Shown: one piece after another, positions 1 through 8,562 of the stretch | Layout of the letters: each line of letters starts with the position of its first letter | Numbering within the stretch: the first letter of the stretch is position 1 | Assembly (NCBI GenBank): GCA_964414815.1 | Contig: CAYPXY010000022.1 | Location: 1-64,000 of the forward strand | Reading direction: 5' to 3' | Source: Mariniblastus sp964414815 | GTDB lineage: Bacteria > Planctomycetota > Planctomycetia > Pirellulales > Pirellulaceae | DNA length: 64,000 nucleotides | Notes under the pieces: generated by a model | What the model was told of the DNA's origin: nothing | What the model saw: only the letters and a program-made list of their open reading frames with translations | Database searches by the model: none | Translations under genes and position numbers: made by a program

Positions 1-540
1 GGCATGGGTGGCGGCATGGGAGGTGGTATGGGTGGCGGCATGGGTGGCATGGGTGGTGGTATGGGCGGCATGGGCGGAATGGGCGGCATGTTCAATATCC
101 CACCTGGTAAAACCGGACGCTTGCAACTCAATACTATTTGCCTTGAAGAAGGTCGTCCCGATCCTAAATCGAGCATGGAATATGTGATTCAGCCGCTGGA
201 AAAATTGAATGACGACCCAAGGATTGCAGAACTTTGCATGATGGTCGGCAACAATGAAATTTCAACCGGTGCCGCCCAAGCAGCTGCTTGGCATATCACC
301 GACAACAAGTCCTGGGCAGAACTGCTGGTCAAGAATCGTCACGAATCGATGGACGGTTCGTTCCAACGTTACTTCCATCCGACCCACGTTCAACTGGCTC
401 AGCAAATCCTGGTTCTGGCCCATCAACGAGCCGAATTTCGTGCGGATCTGGAAGCCAAAAGCAAGCAGACGCCTCAGTCTTCCAGCGACTACTACGCGAA
501 TGATCAAGCCAAAGAAAGCTTACCCGTGACGCAAAACTAA
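1..540 (+). CDS. C-terminal part of a GGM-repeat protein (5' truncated by window edge)
   Basis: The reading frame is open from the first base, so only the C-terminal ~179 residues are visible. It begins with about 28 residues of almost pure Gly-Gly-Met/Gly-Met repeats, encoded by ggc/ggt/atg codons, and continues into a non-repetitive, mostly alpha-helical-looking tail of about 150 residues ending in a polar segment. The tail contains a stretch about how much an item is measured against neighbours (LEKLNDDPRIAELCMMVG), rich in charged and Trp residues, and has no membrane segment. I do not recognise a family; planctomycetes often carry secreted proteins with Gly/Met-rich low-complexity segments. 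A strong intrinsic terminator follows. Any ATG inside the repeat is unlikely to be the true start. Confidence 0.7.
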   Translation, partial: GMGGGMGGGMGGGMGGMGGGMGGMGGMGGMFNIPPGKTGRLQLNTICLEEGRPDPKSSMEYVIQPLEKLNDDPRIAELCMMVGNNEISTGAAQAAAWHITDNKSWAELLVKNRHESMDGSFQRYFHPTHVQLAQQILVLAHQRAEFRADLEAKSKQTPQSSSDYYANDQAKESLPVTQN

Positions 541-565
541 AAGTGTCAAGGTTCGAAAAGTTTCA

Positions 566-597
566 AAAGCCTGCTGAGGAATCAGCAGGCTTTTTTA
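566..597 (+). terminator. Rho-independent terminator after the GGM-repeat gene
   Basis: An 11-bp perfect stem (aagcctgctga / tcagcaggctt) with a 4-base loop is followed by a T run. It lies 25 bp after the stop codon and also points toward the convergent epmA end, so it may act on both strands. Confidence 0.85.
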
Positions 598-611
598 TTG
601 GACTCTCTCAA

Positions 612-1604
612 TCAAGCTCTTTCAATCGGAAAAGGGATCACCCGATCAATCCTCTCCTGTTCACAGTAGATCATCGCCAATCGATCAATCCCCAGTGCCA
701 CTCCCGCACAACCAGGAATACCATACTCCATCGCACTGAGCAGAAAACTTTCTGCAGGTAGCGGCACATTTCCGTCGATCCGACGCAGTCGATTCTGCGA
801 TTCATTTCGCAGGCGCAGCTCATTCGCATCGAGCAGCTCATGATACCCGTTTGCAATTTCCATCCCGTTGATGAACAACTCAAATCGTTCTGCAACCGGT
901 GGATCGTCGTCACGCACCTGGGCTAACGCCGACTGTGAGGCGGGCCAGTCATACACCATCACGGGTGCATCAAACCCAAGCTGGGGTTCGATCGCCTGAG
1001 CCAGCAACAGGTTCAGCCAGTCGTCTCTTTCCAATTCGTTCAACGACGGTTGAACGTGGATCCCGTTTTCCAGACACGCCCGACGCAGCTGCTCAAGCGA
1101 GGCCGTATGAGGATTCAATCCGACGGAGCGATCGAACAGATCCTGATACGAAATACGGGTCGCTGGGGGACGTGCAGTCGTGCTGCCAATGAAATCACTG
1201 AGGAAATCCATTCCGGAAGCAAGATCGTCTCCCGTGCGATACCATTCCAGCATCGTGAACTCCGGGTTGTGACGTATCCCCCGTTCACCGAATCGAAATG
1301 ATTTGGTGATTTGATAGATGTGGGTCGCACCGGCGGCCAGCAATCGCTTCATCCCGAATTCCGGAGACGTTTGCAGCCACATCAGTGCTGGGTCTGCGGC
1401 CGAATCAATCTCCGGTGGAACCACAAGAGCAGCCGGAATACTAATGGGATGCAGGTGCCGGTCAACACAAACGTCGTGCGAGAGAATGGGGGTTTCCACT
1501 TCGATGAAACCCTTTTCCTGAAAGAAGGAACGAATCCTGACAAGCATTTCAGACCTTTTTCTCAAGGTCTCAATGGAGGCAACAGGTAAAAAGTCATTTG
1601 ACAT
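612..1604 (-). CDS. epmA: EF-P beta-lysine ligase (EpmA/GenX/PoxA, LysRS-like)
   Basis: The 330-residue protein matches the length and layout of EpmA, a stand-alone class II lysyl-tRNA-synthetase catalytic core without the anticodon-binding domain. EpmA activates (R)-beta-lysine with ATP and attaches it to a lysine of elongation factor P. Class II motif 2 is visible as SFRFGERG...HNPEFTMLEWY at about residues 103-122, and motif 3 as GVALGIDRLAM near the C-terminus. The N-terminus lacks an OB-fold, which separates it from true LysRS. The window also holds epmB and efp at 57.9-59.6 kb, which supports this reading over a degenerate LysRS. The gene is convergent with the preceding gene. Confidence 0.93.
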   Translation of the reverse strand: MSNDFLPVASIETLRKRSEMLVRIRSFFQEKGFIEVETPILSHDVCVDRHLHPISIPAALVVPPEIDSAADPALMWLQTSPEFGMKRLLAAGATHIYQITKSFRFGERGIRHNPEFTMLEWYRTGDDLASGMDFLSDFIGSTTARPPATRISYQDLFDRSVGLNPHTASLEQLRRACLENGIHVQPSLNELERDDWLNLLLAQAIEPQLGFDAPVMVYDWPASQSALAQVRDDDPPVAERFELFINGMEIANGYHELLDANELRLRNESQNRLRRIDGNVPLPAESFLLSAMEYGIPGCAGVALGIDRLAMIYCEQERIDRVIPFPIERA

Positions 1605-1629
1605 GGAGCAGACGTCAGGGCTGGTTTAG

Positions 1630-1682
1630 TTATTGGGAAGCAGGTTGACTACCGAGGCGGCACCCTGCCGGCGCGCCTGCGG
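1630..1682. repeat. Dispersed repeat family A, copy 1
   Basis: About 52 bp starting ttattgggaagcaggttga and ending cgcgcctgcgg. The same sequence recurs in inverted orientation at 31792-31844 with a few mismatches. It is noncoding and sits directly beside the hairpin element at 1689-1793. Confidence 0.7.
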
Positions 1683-1688
1683 CTATTT

Positions 1689-1793
1689 ATGGAGTGCGGG
1701 ACTCTTGTACCGCTTTGGATATTTGGATTTCATCGGTGGCCGAAACCGTCCGAAGCCATAGAAACGATAGCGGGACAGGGTCCCGCACTCCAT
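1689..1793. repeat. Long imperfect palindromic element (inverted repeat)
   Basis: Arms of about 25 bp face each other across ~55 bp: atggagtgcggga at 1689-1701 pairs perfectly with tcccgcactccat at 1781-1793, and pairing continues inward with few mismatches. A fragment of the same arm (ccgcactccat) occurs at about 26204-26214. With family A it fills the gap between epmA and the lipoprotein gene; the remaining 1794-2015 has nothing recognisable. Confidence 0.75.
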
Positions 1794-2015
1794 CGAGGCT
1801 AAACGGTTTGGCCTGGGTAACGGCCGTCCACCTGTATCGGCCGTACGGATTATAGCACATCCTCCGACTGATTCGCTTTTTTCTTGACCTACGATTGATT
1901 CGGTTGTTACTGGTGGTTTCGAATTTCAAGCAATTTTGATTCTACCTGTCGATGAAGATACGGACTTACCCGCTCAACCGATTGCATACGCTTAATGCGT
2001 GGGATGGAAAGATCA

Positions 2016-3314
2016 ATGAAATTCAAAAGGATCGATTCAATCGCGTCAAGATTGTTGGCCACGGCCGGATTGTTGTCTTTAATCGCGCCGGGATGCTGCC
2101 TCCAGCGTTCTGGAAACCTGGTTGGAACTCGCCCAGTTCACATGGTAACGATGCGTCCCTGCGACCGCTGCGCCCTCCATTCACCCGAACCCTCTGGTCA
2201 GGCTTCAGCAGAAAGCTTGTCGTCCCAAGCCCCCGTTTCTCAGGAGCGATCGGGACTGCTGATTCGCACACGAGCCACTTCGCACACCCCGGCTACAACC
2301 TCCATCGAACCGCCGAAAGCCCCTGCCCAAAAAAACACCGATTGGGTCAAACTTCCGGTGGATCAAGATCTTTCCAGCCGACGCGTGTCGTTCTCACCCA
2401 CAGCGGAAGCCGAGATCGCACTGGAACCTATCGCAACCACCGTCGAGACCACCGAAGCAACGTCTATCCTGACCTCGGAACCAATGGCCTCTGAGGTTTC
2501 TACTTCGATTTCGGAGCCTGAGAAACAAAATCAGGATGTCCCACAGATCGCAATGAACCCCGACGCCCATGTTCCTACGTTTCTTCCTCAAGGATCCTCC
2601 ATGATGCCCAAGCCTGACCACCGTCTGGTTGAGGCCCCTCCACTGGCTCAACGTCAACATTTGGAGCCGCCGGTGGAACGATCCGCCGAGCAACCCGCTC
2701 CTACAGGTGTGTCTGATCCGGTCCCCCACCCCCTCGTTCTTCAACTGCGAGATCGACCGTGGCCTTCGGCGAGTATTCACGAACAAAGCCAATCGGGACA
2801 TCGAATCCATCGGGATGGCTATCGTGATCTGCAACCCTCATTTCGAACGCTCGATGACGAGCCCCTTGTTCCAAGTCAGTTTTCGGACCGCCCAGCGACA
2901 CAAAACCTCCCAACACTCACGGTGGGGCATCAGAAGAAACTGCACGAAACCGCTCCGCTGCCGATGAACTGGAGCCAGCAAGAGCGAAGCAACTGGCAAC
3001 GGGATGAAGTTCGCCAGCCGGAATATTCCACGATCACGCTTTACGCAACCCCTCAGACATCAGCGGTCAACCGGGCCCCCGTGGTTAACCTGGCTGCTGG
3101 CGGCCAATCTCCGACTCCCTCCAGTCTGCGTCCCAGCCCCAACGGGTGGGCTCCTCCGGAAACATTACCCACCATCATGCCCCAACAACGAACGGTGCCA
3201 CGCCCCCTCCAGAACGAACTGATTCCGCTTGGCAACGGCAGCGATTCGATGGACCGGTTGACTAACCTGCCGGTTGTCAATCAAAACGGCGCCTCTGAAA
3301 AAACTCAACATTAG
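2016..3314 (+). CDS. Proline/serine-rich putative lipoprotein
   Basis: Starting at 2016 gives a 432-residue protein with a basic N-terminus, a hydrophobic segment (SRLLATAGLLSLIAPGC) and a plausible lipobox Cys at about residue 27. ATGs at 1995 and 2004 would only add a short polar lead, so 2016 is preferred. The rest is low-complexity, rich in Pro, Ser, Thr, Gln and Arg, with no recognisable domain, as expected for a disordered envelope-linked protein. No function can be assigned. The 3' end overlaps the convergent rlmH stop by 4 bp. Confidence 0.6.
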   Translation: MKFKRIDSIASRLLATAGLLSLIAPGCCLQRSGNLVGTRPVHMVTMRPCDRCALHSPEPSGQASAESLSSQAPVSQERSGLLIRTRATSHTPATTSIEPPKAPAQKNTDWVKLPVDQDLSSRRVSFSPTAEAEIALEPIATTVETTEATSILTSEPMASEVSTSISEPEKQNQDVPQIAMNPDAHVPTFLPQGSSMMPKPDHRLVEAPPLAQRQHLEPPVERSAEQPAPTGVSDPVPHPLVLQLRDRPWPSASIHEQSQSGHRIHRDGYRDLQPSFRTLDDEPLVPSQFSDRPATQNLPTLTVGHQKKLHETAPLPMNWSQQERSNWQRDEVRQPEYSTITLYATPQTSAVNRAPVVNLAAGGQSPTPSSLRPSPNGWAPPETLPTIMPQQRTVPRPLQNELIPLGNGSDSMDRLTNLPVVNQNGASEKTQH

Positions 3315-3769
3315 TCTTTGTGATACGGATGGCCGGCCCGAATGGTTTCTGCTCGGTAGAGTTGTTCCAACAGAACCAGCCGAGCCAGATCGTGCGACAT
3401 CGTCAAGGAAGACAAACTCCAAAGTGCATTCACTTCCTCCTTCAGTCGATCGCTGTGACCTTCGGCACCGCCCATCAAAAATGACAGCGTGCCGATGCCT
3501 TGCGATTCAAACTGACTGATGTGATTGGCAAACGTTCGTGAATCGAATCGGCCTCCCGTCTCGTCCAAACCGATTTTGAATCCTTTGGCAACCCGCAAAA
3601 TTGCTTCGCTTTCCCTTTCACGGACTCGAATGGAATCGGGAGCTTTCACGCCTTTGACTTCGACAATCTCGACCTTGGCGAACCCTTGAAGCCGATCCAG
3701 GAAGGCCTGACAGGCTTCCTGGTAGAATGGCTTCTTGAGCGATCCAACGAAGATGAGCTGATAACGCAC
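3311..3769 (-). CDS. rlmH: 23S rRNA (pseudouridine1915-N3)-methyltransferase RlmH
   Basis: RlmH is a SPOUT-class enzyme that methylates pseudouridine 1915 in helix 69 of 23S rRNA using SAM. The protein shows the family hallmarks SFLMGGAEG and the C-terminal ETIRAGHPYHK. I chose the GTG at 3769 (152 residues, the usual family length) over the ATG at 3823, because the extra N-terminal residues (FIPHPSSLITS) are encoded by a tandem heptamer repeat and do not belong to the family. Translation might still begin at 3823. It lies downstream of the halogenase-like gene on the same strand and may be cotranscribed. Confidence 0.93.
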   Translation of the reverse strand: MRYQLIFVGSLKKPFYQEACQAFLDRLQGFAKVEIVEVKGVKAPDSIRVRERESEAILRVAKGFKIGLDETGGRFDSRTFANHISQFESQGIGTLSFLMGGAEGHSDRLKEEVNALWSLSSLTMSHDLARLVLLEQLYRAETIRAGHPYHKD

Positions 3770-3787
3770 GGCTTTGGAGGGAGAAGT

Positions 3788-3814
3788 GATGAGGGATGAA
3801 GGATGAGGGATGAA
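3788..3814. repeat. Heptamer tandem repeat (gatgagg/gatgaag)
   Basis: Four near-identical 7-bp units, gatgagg gatgaag gatgagg gatgaa, lie between rlmH and the halogenase-like gene. On the minus strand they read tcatccc-type units, which yields the spurious peptide FIPHPSS at the front of rlmH. Confidence 0.8.
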
Positions 3815-3830
3815 ACGTCGCAACCGGCAT

Positions 3831-5075
3831 TCACTCTGAACTTACGGCAGCGTCTTCCTGTTTCATCGCTTCGATTTTGGCCAGAACCTCATCGAGTTCC
3901 GGTTTGAACAGATCGCCGATCAGCAGGTCGGTCACGTGGCCCTGATGCTCGGGGTACTTTCGCACGAATCGTCCGAAACTGAAGCCGTCATAGTAGGCAC
4001 AGACCAGATCTCGCATCCGGTTCATGCCTTGAGTGAACTCCGGTCCCCATTGGCCAAGCTGACGGGCCGACACATCGCCTTTTTTTAGCCCTTCGCTCAC
4101 GGCGTCGGCGGCCAGTTGTCCTGATTTGAGCGCCAGCAAAACACCGGACGAATACAGCGGATCCAGGAAACCAAAAGCATCGCCGATCAGTACCCATCCA
4201 TCGCCAGCAAGCTGTTTCGAGCGGTAGGTATAATCTTTCGTGGCATAGAATCGCGAAACACATTCGGCATTGGCCAGCCGCTCCTTGATTCCGGGACAGC
4301 GCCCCACTTCCTCCCAATAAGTCGTCTCGTGGTCCTTGCGGCCCTTGAAGAGATAATCAAAATCGCCGACGACCCCGATACTGGTAATGTCATCATGCAG
4401 CGGGATGTACCAGAACCATCCCTTCTTTTCGGCGACATGGACCACCAACGTCGCTCCCTCGTTCTCGCCCTTATCGCGCGGAGCGCCTTTGAAGTAGGTC
4501 CAGACAGCGCCCTTGTTGAGCTGCGGATCGGGAACGCGAAGCTTGAACTTGTTCATGATCAGGGAACTTTGCCCGCTGGCGTCGACCACGACTTGGGTAT
4601 AGATGTCGTGCTGGCTACCGTCCTCGCGCTGAATCCTTACCCCCACGGCTCGATCATCTTCAAACAGGACATCGAGTACTCGAACGCCTTGCTGTACGTC
4701 AACGCCCTGTTCGGCGGCATTTTCCAGCATCATCGTATCGAACTCGCTGCGACGCACCTGCCAGGTCTGAGAACACTCGTGCGGCTTGTTCTGCATGAAG
4801 TAGAACGGCGCCGAGGTCTTGCCGTGCTGATTGACAAATTGGACACTGTACTTCTTGATGAAGTGGCTGTTCTTCATCTTGCCGAGCATGTTCAGCCGCT
4901 CCAGTACCCAATACGTTTCCGGAATCAGTGACTCTCCGATGTGAAATCGGGGAAAATACTCGCGTTCAAAGAGTTGGACGCGATGCCCCTGTTGGGCGAT
5001 CAGCGTCGAAACAGTGGACCCAGCCGGTCCGCCGCCAATCACAATGACGTCGGGAGATGTTTGAGGATTGTTCAT
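3831..5075 (-). CDS. Flavin-dependent halogenase-like FAD oxidoreductase
   Basis: A 414-residue FAD protein with an N-terminal dinucleotide-binding motif GGGPAG (residues 14-19), FHIGESL (44-50), the halogenase-type GWFWYIP (219-225), and GFLDPLYSSGV, which covers the FAD-pyrophosphate and active-site region. The W-x-W-x-I-P motif is the marker used for FADH2-dependent halogenases. Lysines at 74-75 sit near the expected position of the catalytic Lys that carries the haloamine. Within the superfamily it resembles phenolic/carrier-bound halogenases more than tryptophan halogenases, but geranylgeranyl-reductase-like oxidoreductases share the fold. No NRPS/PKS or flavin reductase gene is nearby, so the substrate cannot be inferred. 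Confidence 0.75.
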   Translation of the reverse strand: MNNPQTSPDVIVIGGGPAGSTVSTLIAQQGHRVQLFEREYFPRFHIGESLIPETYWVLERLNMLGKMKNSHFIKKYSVQFVNQHGKTSAPFYFMQNKPHECSQTWQVRRSEFDTMMLENAAEQGVDVQQGVRVLDVLFEDDRAVGVRIQREDGSQHDIYTQVVVDASGQSSLIMNKFKLRVPDPQLNKGAVWTYFKGAPRDKGENEGATLVVHVAEKKGWFWYIPLHDDITSIGVVGDFDYLFKGRKDHETTYWEEVGRCPGIKERLANAECVSRFYATKDYTYRSKQLAGDGWVLIGDAFGFLDPLYSSGVLLALKSGQLAADAVSEGLKKGDVSARQLGQWGPEFTQGMNRMRDLVCAYYDGFSFGRFVRKYPEHQGHVTDLLIGDLFKPELDEVLAKIEAMKQEDAAVSSE

Positions 5076-5205
5076 GGGATTCTGAAGTTAGGAGCCGTGC
5101 AACGATTTTCCTATTTTTACGAGAAAAAGCCTGAAAAATCGACCCTGCGTCGTTAATTCACCCTGGGAACCATGAAATGTAATGGAAGTCTCTAAAAATT
5201 AGCCG

Positions 5206-5233
5206 TTGACATTTTTTTGTAAATCATTACTTT
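5206..5233 (+). promoter_or_regulatory. Candidate sigma-70-type promoter for rpsL
   Basis: A perfect TTGACA at 5206-5211 is followed after 16 bp by a weak -10 (TACTTT, 5228-5233) in an A/T-rich stretch about 70 bp ahead of rpsL. The -35 is strong and the -10 poor, so the exact start is uncertain. Confidence 0.4.
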
Positions 5234-5299
5234 TACAAGCTTCCATTTGATGAATTTCTCGTGGGATCGCTCCCTTTTTACCCATAGACCAGAGACAGA

Positions 5300-5680
5300 A
5301 TGCCGACTATCAATCAACTGATTCGCAGCAATCGGAGACAACAAACCAACGTTACCAAATCGCCGGTTCTGGAAAAATGCCCCCAAAAACAAGGGGTCTG
5401 CCTACAGGTCCGCACCATGACACCGAAGAAGCCGAACTCGGCACTTCGGAAGATCACCCGCGTTCGGTTGTCCAACAGCAAGGAAGTCACCGTTTATATT
5501 CCAGGTGAAGGACACAACTTGCAGGAACACTCGATCGTCCTTGTGCGGGGTGGTCGGGTTCGTGACTTGCCAGGGGTTCGATATCAGGTCGTTCGCGGTG
5601 CTCGCGATACCTTGGGAGTCGATAAACGAAAAAAATCCCGCAGCCGCTACGGTGCCAAACGCAAGAAGGCTGGCAAGTAG
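5300..5680 (+). CDS. rpsL: 30S ribosomal protein S12
   Basis: The 126-residue protein is a full-length S12: the MPTINQLIR start, the decoding-centre loop TPKKPNSALRK around residues 41-51, the VRGGRVRDLPGVRY loop near residue 90, and a basic KKSRSRYGAKRKK tail. The Lys in TPKKPNS is the position linked to streptomycin response. It is the first gene of a shortened str cluster with rpsG and an EF-G gene. Confidence 0.98.
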   Translation: MPTINQLIRSNRRQQTNVTKSPVLEKCPQKQGVCLQVRTMTPKKPNSALRKITRVRLSNSKEVTVYIPGEGHNLQEHSIVLVRGGRVRDLPGVRYQVVRGARDTLGVDKRKKSRSRYGAKRKKAGK

Positions 5681-5806
5681 TTTTGAGTCGCGGCTTGAGT
5701 TGCGGTGGATCGCGATGTCGCGTTCACCTGTGGGCCTTGCCGCTTTTAGCAAATCAGAAGACGTAGACAGAAACCGTAGAACACCGAATCACAAGAACCA
5801 CACTTT

Positions 5807-6280
5807 ATGGGCAATATCACCGCCAGTCGCGTACAGCTTAAACCCGATCCGAAATTTGATTCTCTGCTCGCCAGCAAGTTCATCAACTGTCTGATGTGGG
5901 ATGGAAAAAAATCCACCGCACAGGCCGTGTTCTATGATGCGATGGCCGAAATTGCGAAACGAGTTCCGGATGTCGAGCCGGTCGATGTTTTCACCCAGGC
6001 GGTCGAAAACGTAAAGCCGCACATTGAAGTCCGCTCCAAACGAGTCGGGGGAGCCTCGTACCAGGTTCCGATGCAGGTCAACCGCAGTCGTCAGCAATCG
6101 CTGGCCATTCGCTGGATCCTGAACGCGATTCGCGACAAGAAGGGACGCCCCACGCACCTCAAACTGGCGGATGAACTCGTGGCCGCCTACAACAAGGAAG
6201 GCGCTGCCATCACCAAACGCGAAAATACCCACCGCATGGCGGACGCGAACAAGGCGTTTGCACACTTTGCCTGGAACTAA
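5807..6280 (+). CDS. rpsG: 30S ribosomal protein S7
   Basis: At 157 residues this is standard S7, the primary 16S 3'-domain assembly protein. Family sequence is visible in KFINCLMWDGKKSTAQ, ENVKPHIEVRSKRVGG, YQVPMQV and the C-terminal KRENTHRMADANKAFAH. It lies 126 bp after rpsL and 81 bp before the EF-G gene on the same strand. Confidence 0.98.
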   Translation: MGNITASRVQLKPDPKFDSLLASKFINCLMWDGKKSTAQAVFYDAMAEIAKRVPDVEPVDVFTQAVENVKPHIEVRSKRVGGASYQVPMQVNRSRQQSLAIRWILNAIRDKKGRPTHLKLADELVAAYNKEGAAITKRENTHRMADANKAFAHFAWN

Positions 6281-6361
6281 ATTCAAATCGTCCAGCCGCT
6301 CGCTTTGTAATTCTCAACGGGCGGTTTTTTTATGCGCTGAACCGATGCGCTGAACCGAATC

Positions 6362-8443
6362 ATGGCTCGAAAACTTGAAAATCTGCGAAACATCGGAATC
6401 ATCGCTCACATCGATGCCGGCAAGACGACGGTCACGGAACAGATGCTCTTCATCAGCGGCATGAAGCACCGTGTCGGCAAGGTCGATAGCGGCACGACGA
6501 CCACCGACGAAGACCCCGAGGAGCAGGAACGCGGGATCACGATTTACTCCGCCTGTGTGACGTTCGACTGGAAAGATATTCACATCAACCTGCTCGACAC
6601 GCCGGGCCACGTCGATTTCACGGCCGAGGTCGAGCGAAGTTTGCGTGTCCTCGATGGAGCCGTGGTTGTATTCAGTGCTCGCGAAGGCGTTCAAGCCCAA
6701 TCCGAAACGGTCTGGAAGCAGGCCGACAAGTACGATGTACCGCGGATCGCCTTCATCAATAAACTTGACCGTGAAGGCGCCAGTTTCGAGCGTGTACTCA
6801 AGGAGATGCAAACACGGCTTCACGCCCATCCGTTGCCGCTGCAAATTCCAGTGGGGTTGGGCCCGGCTCACATGGCCGATCCATTTCGCGGCGTGATCGA
6901 TCTGATCGAAATGAAAATGATCACGTTTGAGCAGGACGGCAAGAAAAGCAATGAACTTGCGATTCCTGCGGAACTCGATGATGCGGCTCAAATCGCCCGC
7001 CAGGAATTGCTGGAAGAACTCTATCTCTTGAGCGACGAGATGGCCGAGCTGGCGATGGCGGAAGAACCCATTCCCAACGACCTGATTCGAACCGTCATTC
7101 GCACCGCAACGCTCGAACGCCAGATTCAGCCGGTCGTTTGCGGCTCGGCACTTCATGGAATGGGTGTGCAAGGAGTCCTCGATGGCGTGAAATACTATCT
7201 GCCCAGTCCGCTCGATCGCCCGCCTGTTCAGGGTACCCATCCGGTAAAAACAGATCTGGTGGAGGTTCGCAAACCGGATCCGAAAGAACCGTTCGCGGCC
7301 CTTGTATTCAAAATTCTTCCGGCCAAAACGGGGGATCTCTACTGGATTCGAATTTACTCGGGCGAATTGAAATCCAACTCACGGGTTCACTGTCCGGGCA
7401 AGGACAAAAAAGAAAACATCGCTCAGCTTTGGCAGATCCATGCCACCAAAAAAGACCGCGACGGGCAGCTCGAATCGACCGGGTGCGGGGAAATCGTGGG
7501 CGTGATCGGACCGCGATATGCCGTGACGGGCGATACCCTGTGCGATTCCAAGGCAGGCATTTTGCTGGAGTCGATCGAGTTTCCTGAAACCGTGATTCAG
7601 ATGGCGATCGAACCGGATACCACCGCTGAGCGAAAAAAACTGGCGGAAACGCTGGAACTGCTCAAGCGACAAGACCCCACGTTCAAGGCTCGCGAAAATG
7701 AAGAGACCGGTCAGACATTGATTGCCGGGATGGGCGAGCTGCATCTTGAAGTCATCAAGAACCGCTTGCTTCGGGATTTTAATCTGAAAGTCAAAGTCCA
7801 CAAACCGCGCGTCTCGTACCGCGAAACGATTTCGAAATCCGTGGAGGTAACGGGCGAGTGCCATCGTGTCGTCAATGGTCAGCCGTCGTTTGCAAAACTG
7901 ACCTTGCGAATGGAGCCGGACGCCAAAGCAGAATCGGGGGTCGCAATTCGAAGCCAGATGCCGATCGAAGCCATGCCTCCGGAAATGGTGCAGTCGGCCA
8001 AGGACGCGATTGTTGCCAGCGGTGAGGGCGGCGGACCGATCGGCTGGTTCCCGCTGACCCGACTGCGAGTCACCTTGCTCAATGCCGAAGCCAACGAATT
8101 GACAACACCGATGGCCGTTTCGATTGCCGCTGCCGACGCCTTTGAAAAGGGCCTGCGAGAAGGCGGACCAGTGTTGCTTGAGCCGATCATGAAATTGACC
8201 GTGACGACTCCAGAAGATTACTACGGCGAGTTTCTGGGCGACCTCGCTCAGCGGCGAGCACAAGTGGTCAGCACCGACACGCTAGGTGAAGTCGCCACAA
8301 TCGTGGCCCATGCACCGCTGGCTGAACTCTTTGGCTATTCCAATGCAATGCGCAGTCTCAGCCAGGGCCGCGCAGGCAGCTCGATGGAGCCGCTGGAATA
8401 TTTGCCCGCTCCGCCCGAAGTGGCCGAGAGTTTTGCACTTTGA
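6362..8443 (+). CDS. fusA: Elongation factor G (possibly the EF-G2/recycling-type paralogue)
   Basis: A 693-residue translational GTPase with the complete five-domain EF-G layout: P-loop AHIDAGKT (15-22), G2/switch I ending in RGITI, G3 DTPGH, G4 NKLD, and domains III-V, including a GMGELHLEV motif and a C-terminal GRAGSSMEP-type segment. Switch I and G4 neighbourhoods (SACVTFDW, NKLDREGASF) recall the mitochondrial EF-G2/spirochaete-planctomycete EF-G2 group more than canonical EF-G. That group is known for ribosome recycling rather than translocation, but this assignment is an impression that needs a tree. No tuf gene follows. A 13-base duplicated motif (gcgctgaaccgat) lies just upstream of the start. 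Confidence 0.93.
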   Translation: MARKLENLRNIGIIAHIDAGKTTVTEQMLFISGMKHRVGKVDSGTTTTDEDPEEQERGITIYSACVTFDWKDIHINLLDTPGHVDFTAEVERSLRVLDGAVVVFSAREGVQAQSETVWKQADKYDVPRIAFINKLDREGASFERVLKEMQTRLHAHPLPLQIPVGLGPAHMADPFRGVIDLIEMKMITFEQDGKKSNELAIPAELDDAAQIARQELLEELYLLSDEMAELAMAEEPIPNDLIRTVIRTATLERQIQPVVCGSALHGMGVQGVLDGVKYYLPSPLDRPPVQGTHPVKTDLVEVRKPDPKEPFAALVFKILPAKTGDLYWIRIYSGELKSNSRVHCPGKDKKENIAQLWQIHATKKDRDGQLESTGCGEIVGVIGPRYAVTGDTLCDSKAGILLESIEFPETVIQMAIEPDTTAERKKLAETLELLKRQDPTFKARENEETGQTLIAGMGELHLEVIKNRLLRDFNLKVKVHKPRVSYRETISKSVEVTGECHRVVNGQPSFAKLTLRMEPDAKAESGVAIRSQMPIEAMPPEMVQSAKDAIVASGEGGGPIGWFPLTRLRVTLLNAEANELTTPMAVSIAAADAFEKGLREGGPVLLEPIMKLTVTTPEDYYGEFLGDLAQRRAQVVSTDTLGEVATIVAHAPLAELFGYSNAMRSLSQGRAGSSMEPLEYLPAPPEVAESFAL

Positions 8444-8533
8444 TCATTGACCGATCAGGCTCAAAAGGTAAAATCACTGGCACAGACAGCCAAGCTGCAC
8501 TGAACATCTCCAATCAATATTCACCACTCAATT

Positions 8534-8547
8534 GTATAATTTTATAC
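8534..8547 (+). promoter_or_regulatory. Candidate -10 / small palindrome upstream of trxA
   Basis: A perfect TATAAT at 8535-8540 lies within a 14-bp inverted repeat (gtataa-tt-ttatac), 23 bp ahead of the trxA start codon. No good -35 is visible. The palindrome overlapping the -10 could be an operator. Confidence 0.4.
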
Positions 8548-8562
8548 ACCCAGGACTCCGAC

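Noticed and set aside
1952..2494. Open frame on the plus strand overlapping the lipoprotein gene
   Set aside because: Low-complexity, out of frame with a gene that has a signal peptide and lipobox; no family features.
6314..8263. Two long minus-strand frames (6314-7240 and 7379-8263) inside the EF-G gene
   Set aside because: Antisense shadow frames of a well-conserved gene; composition follows the codon bias of the sense strand.
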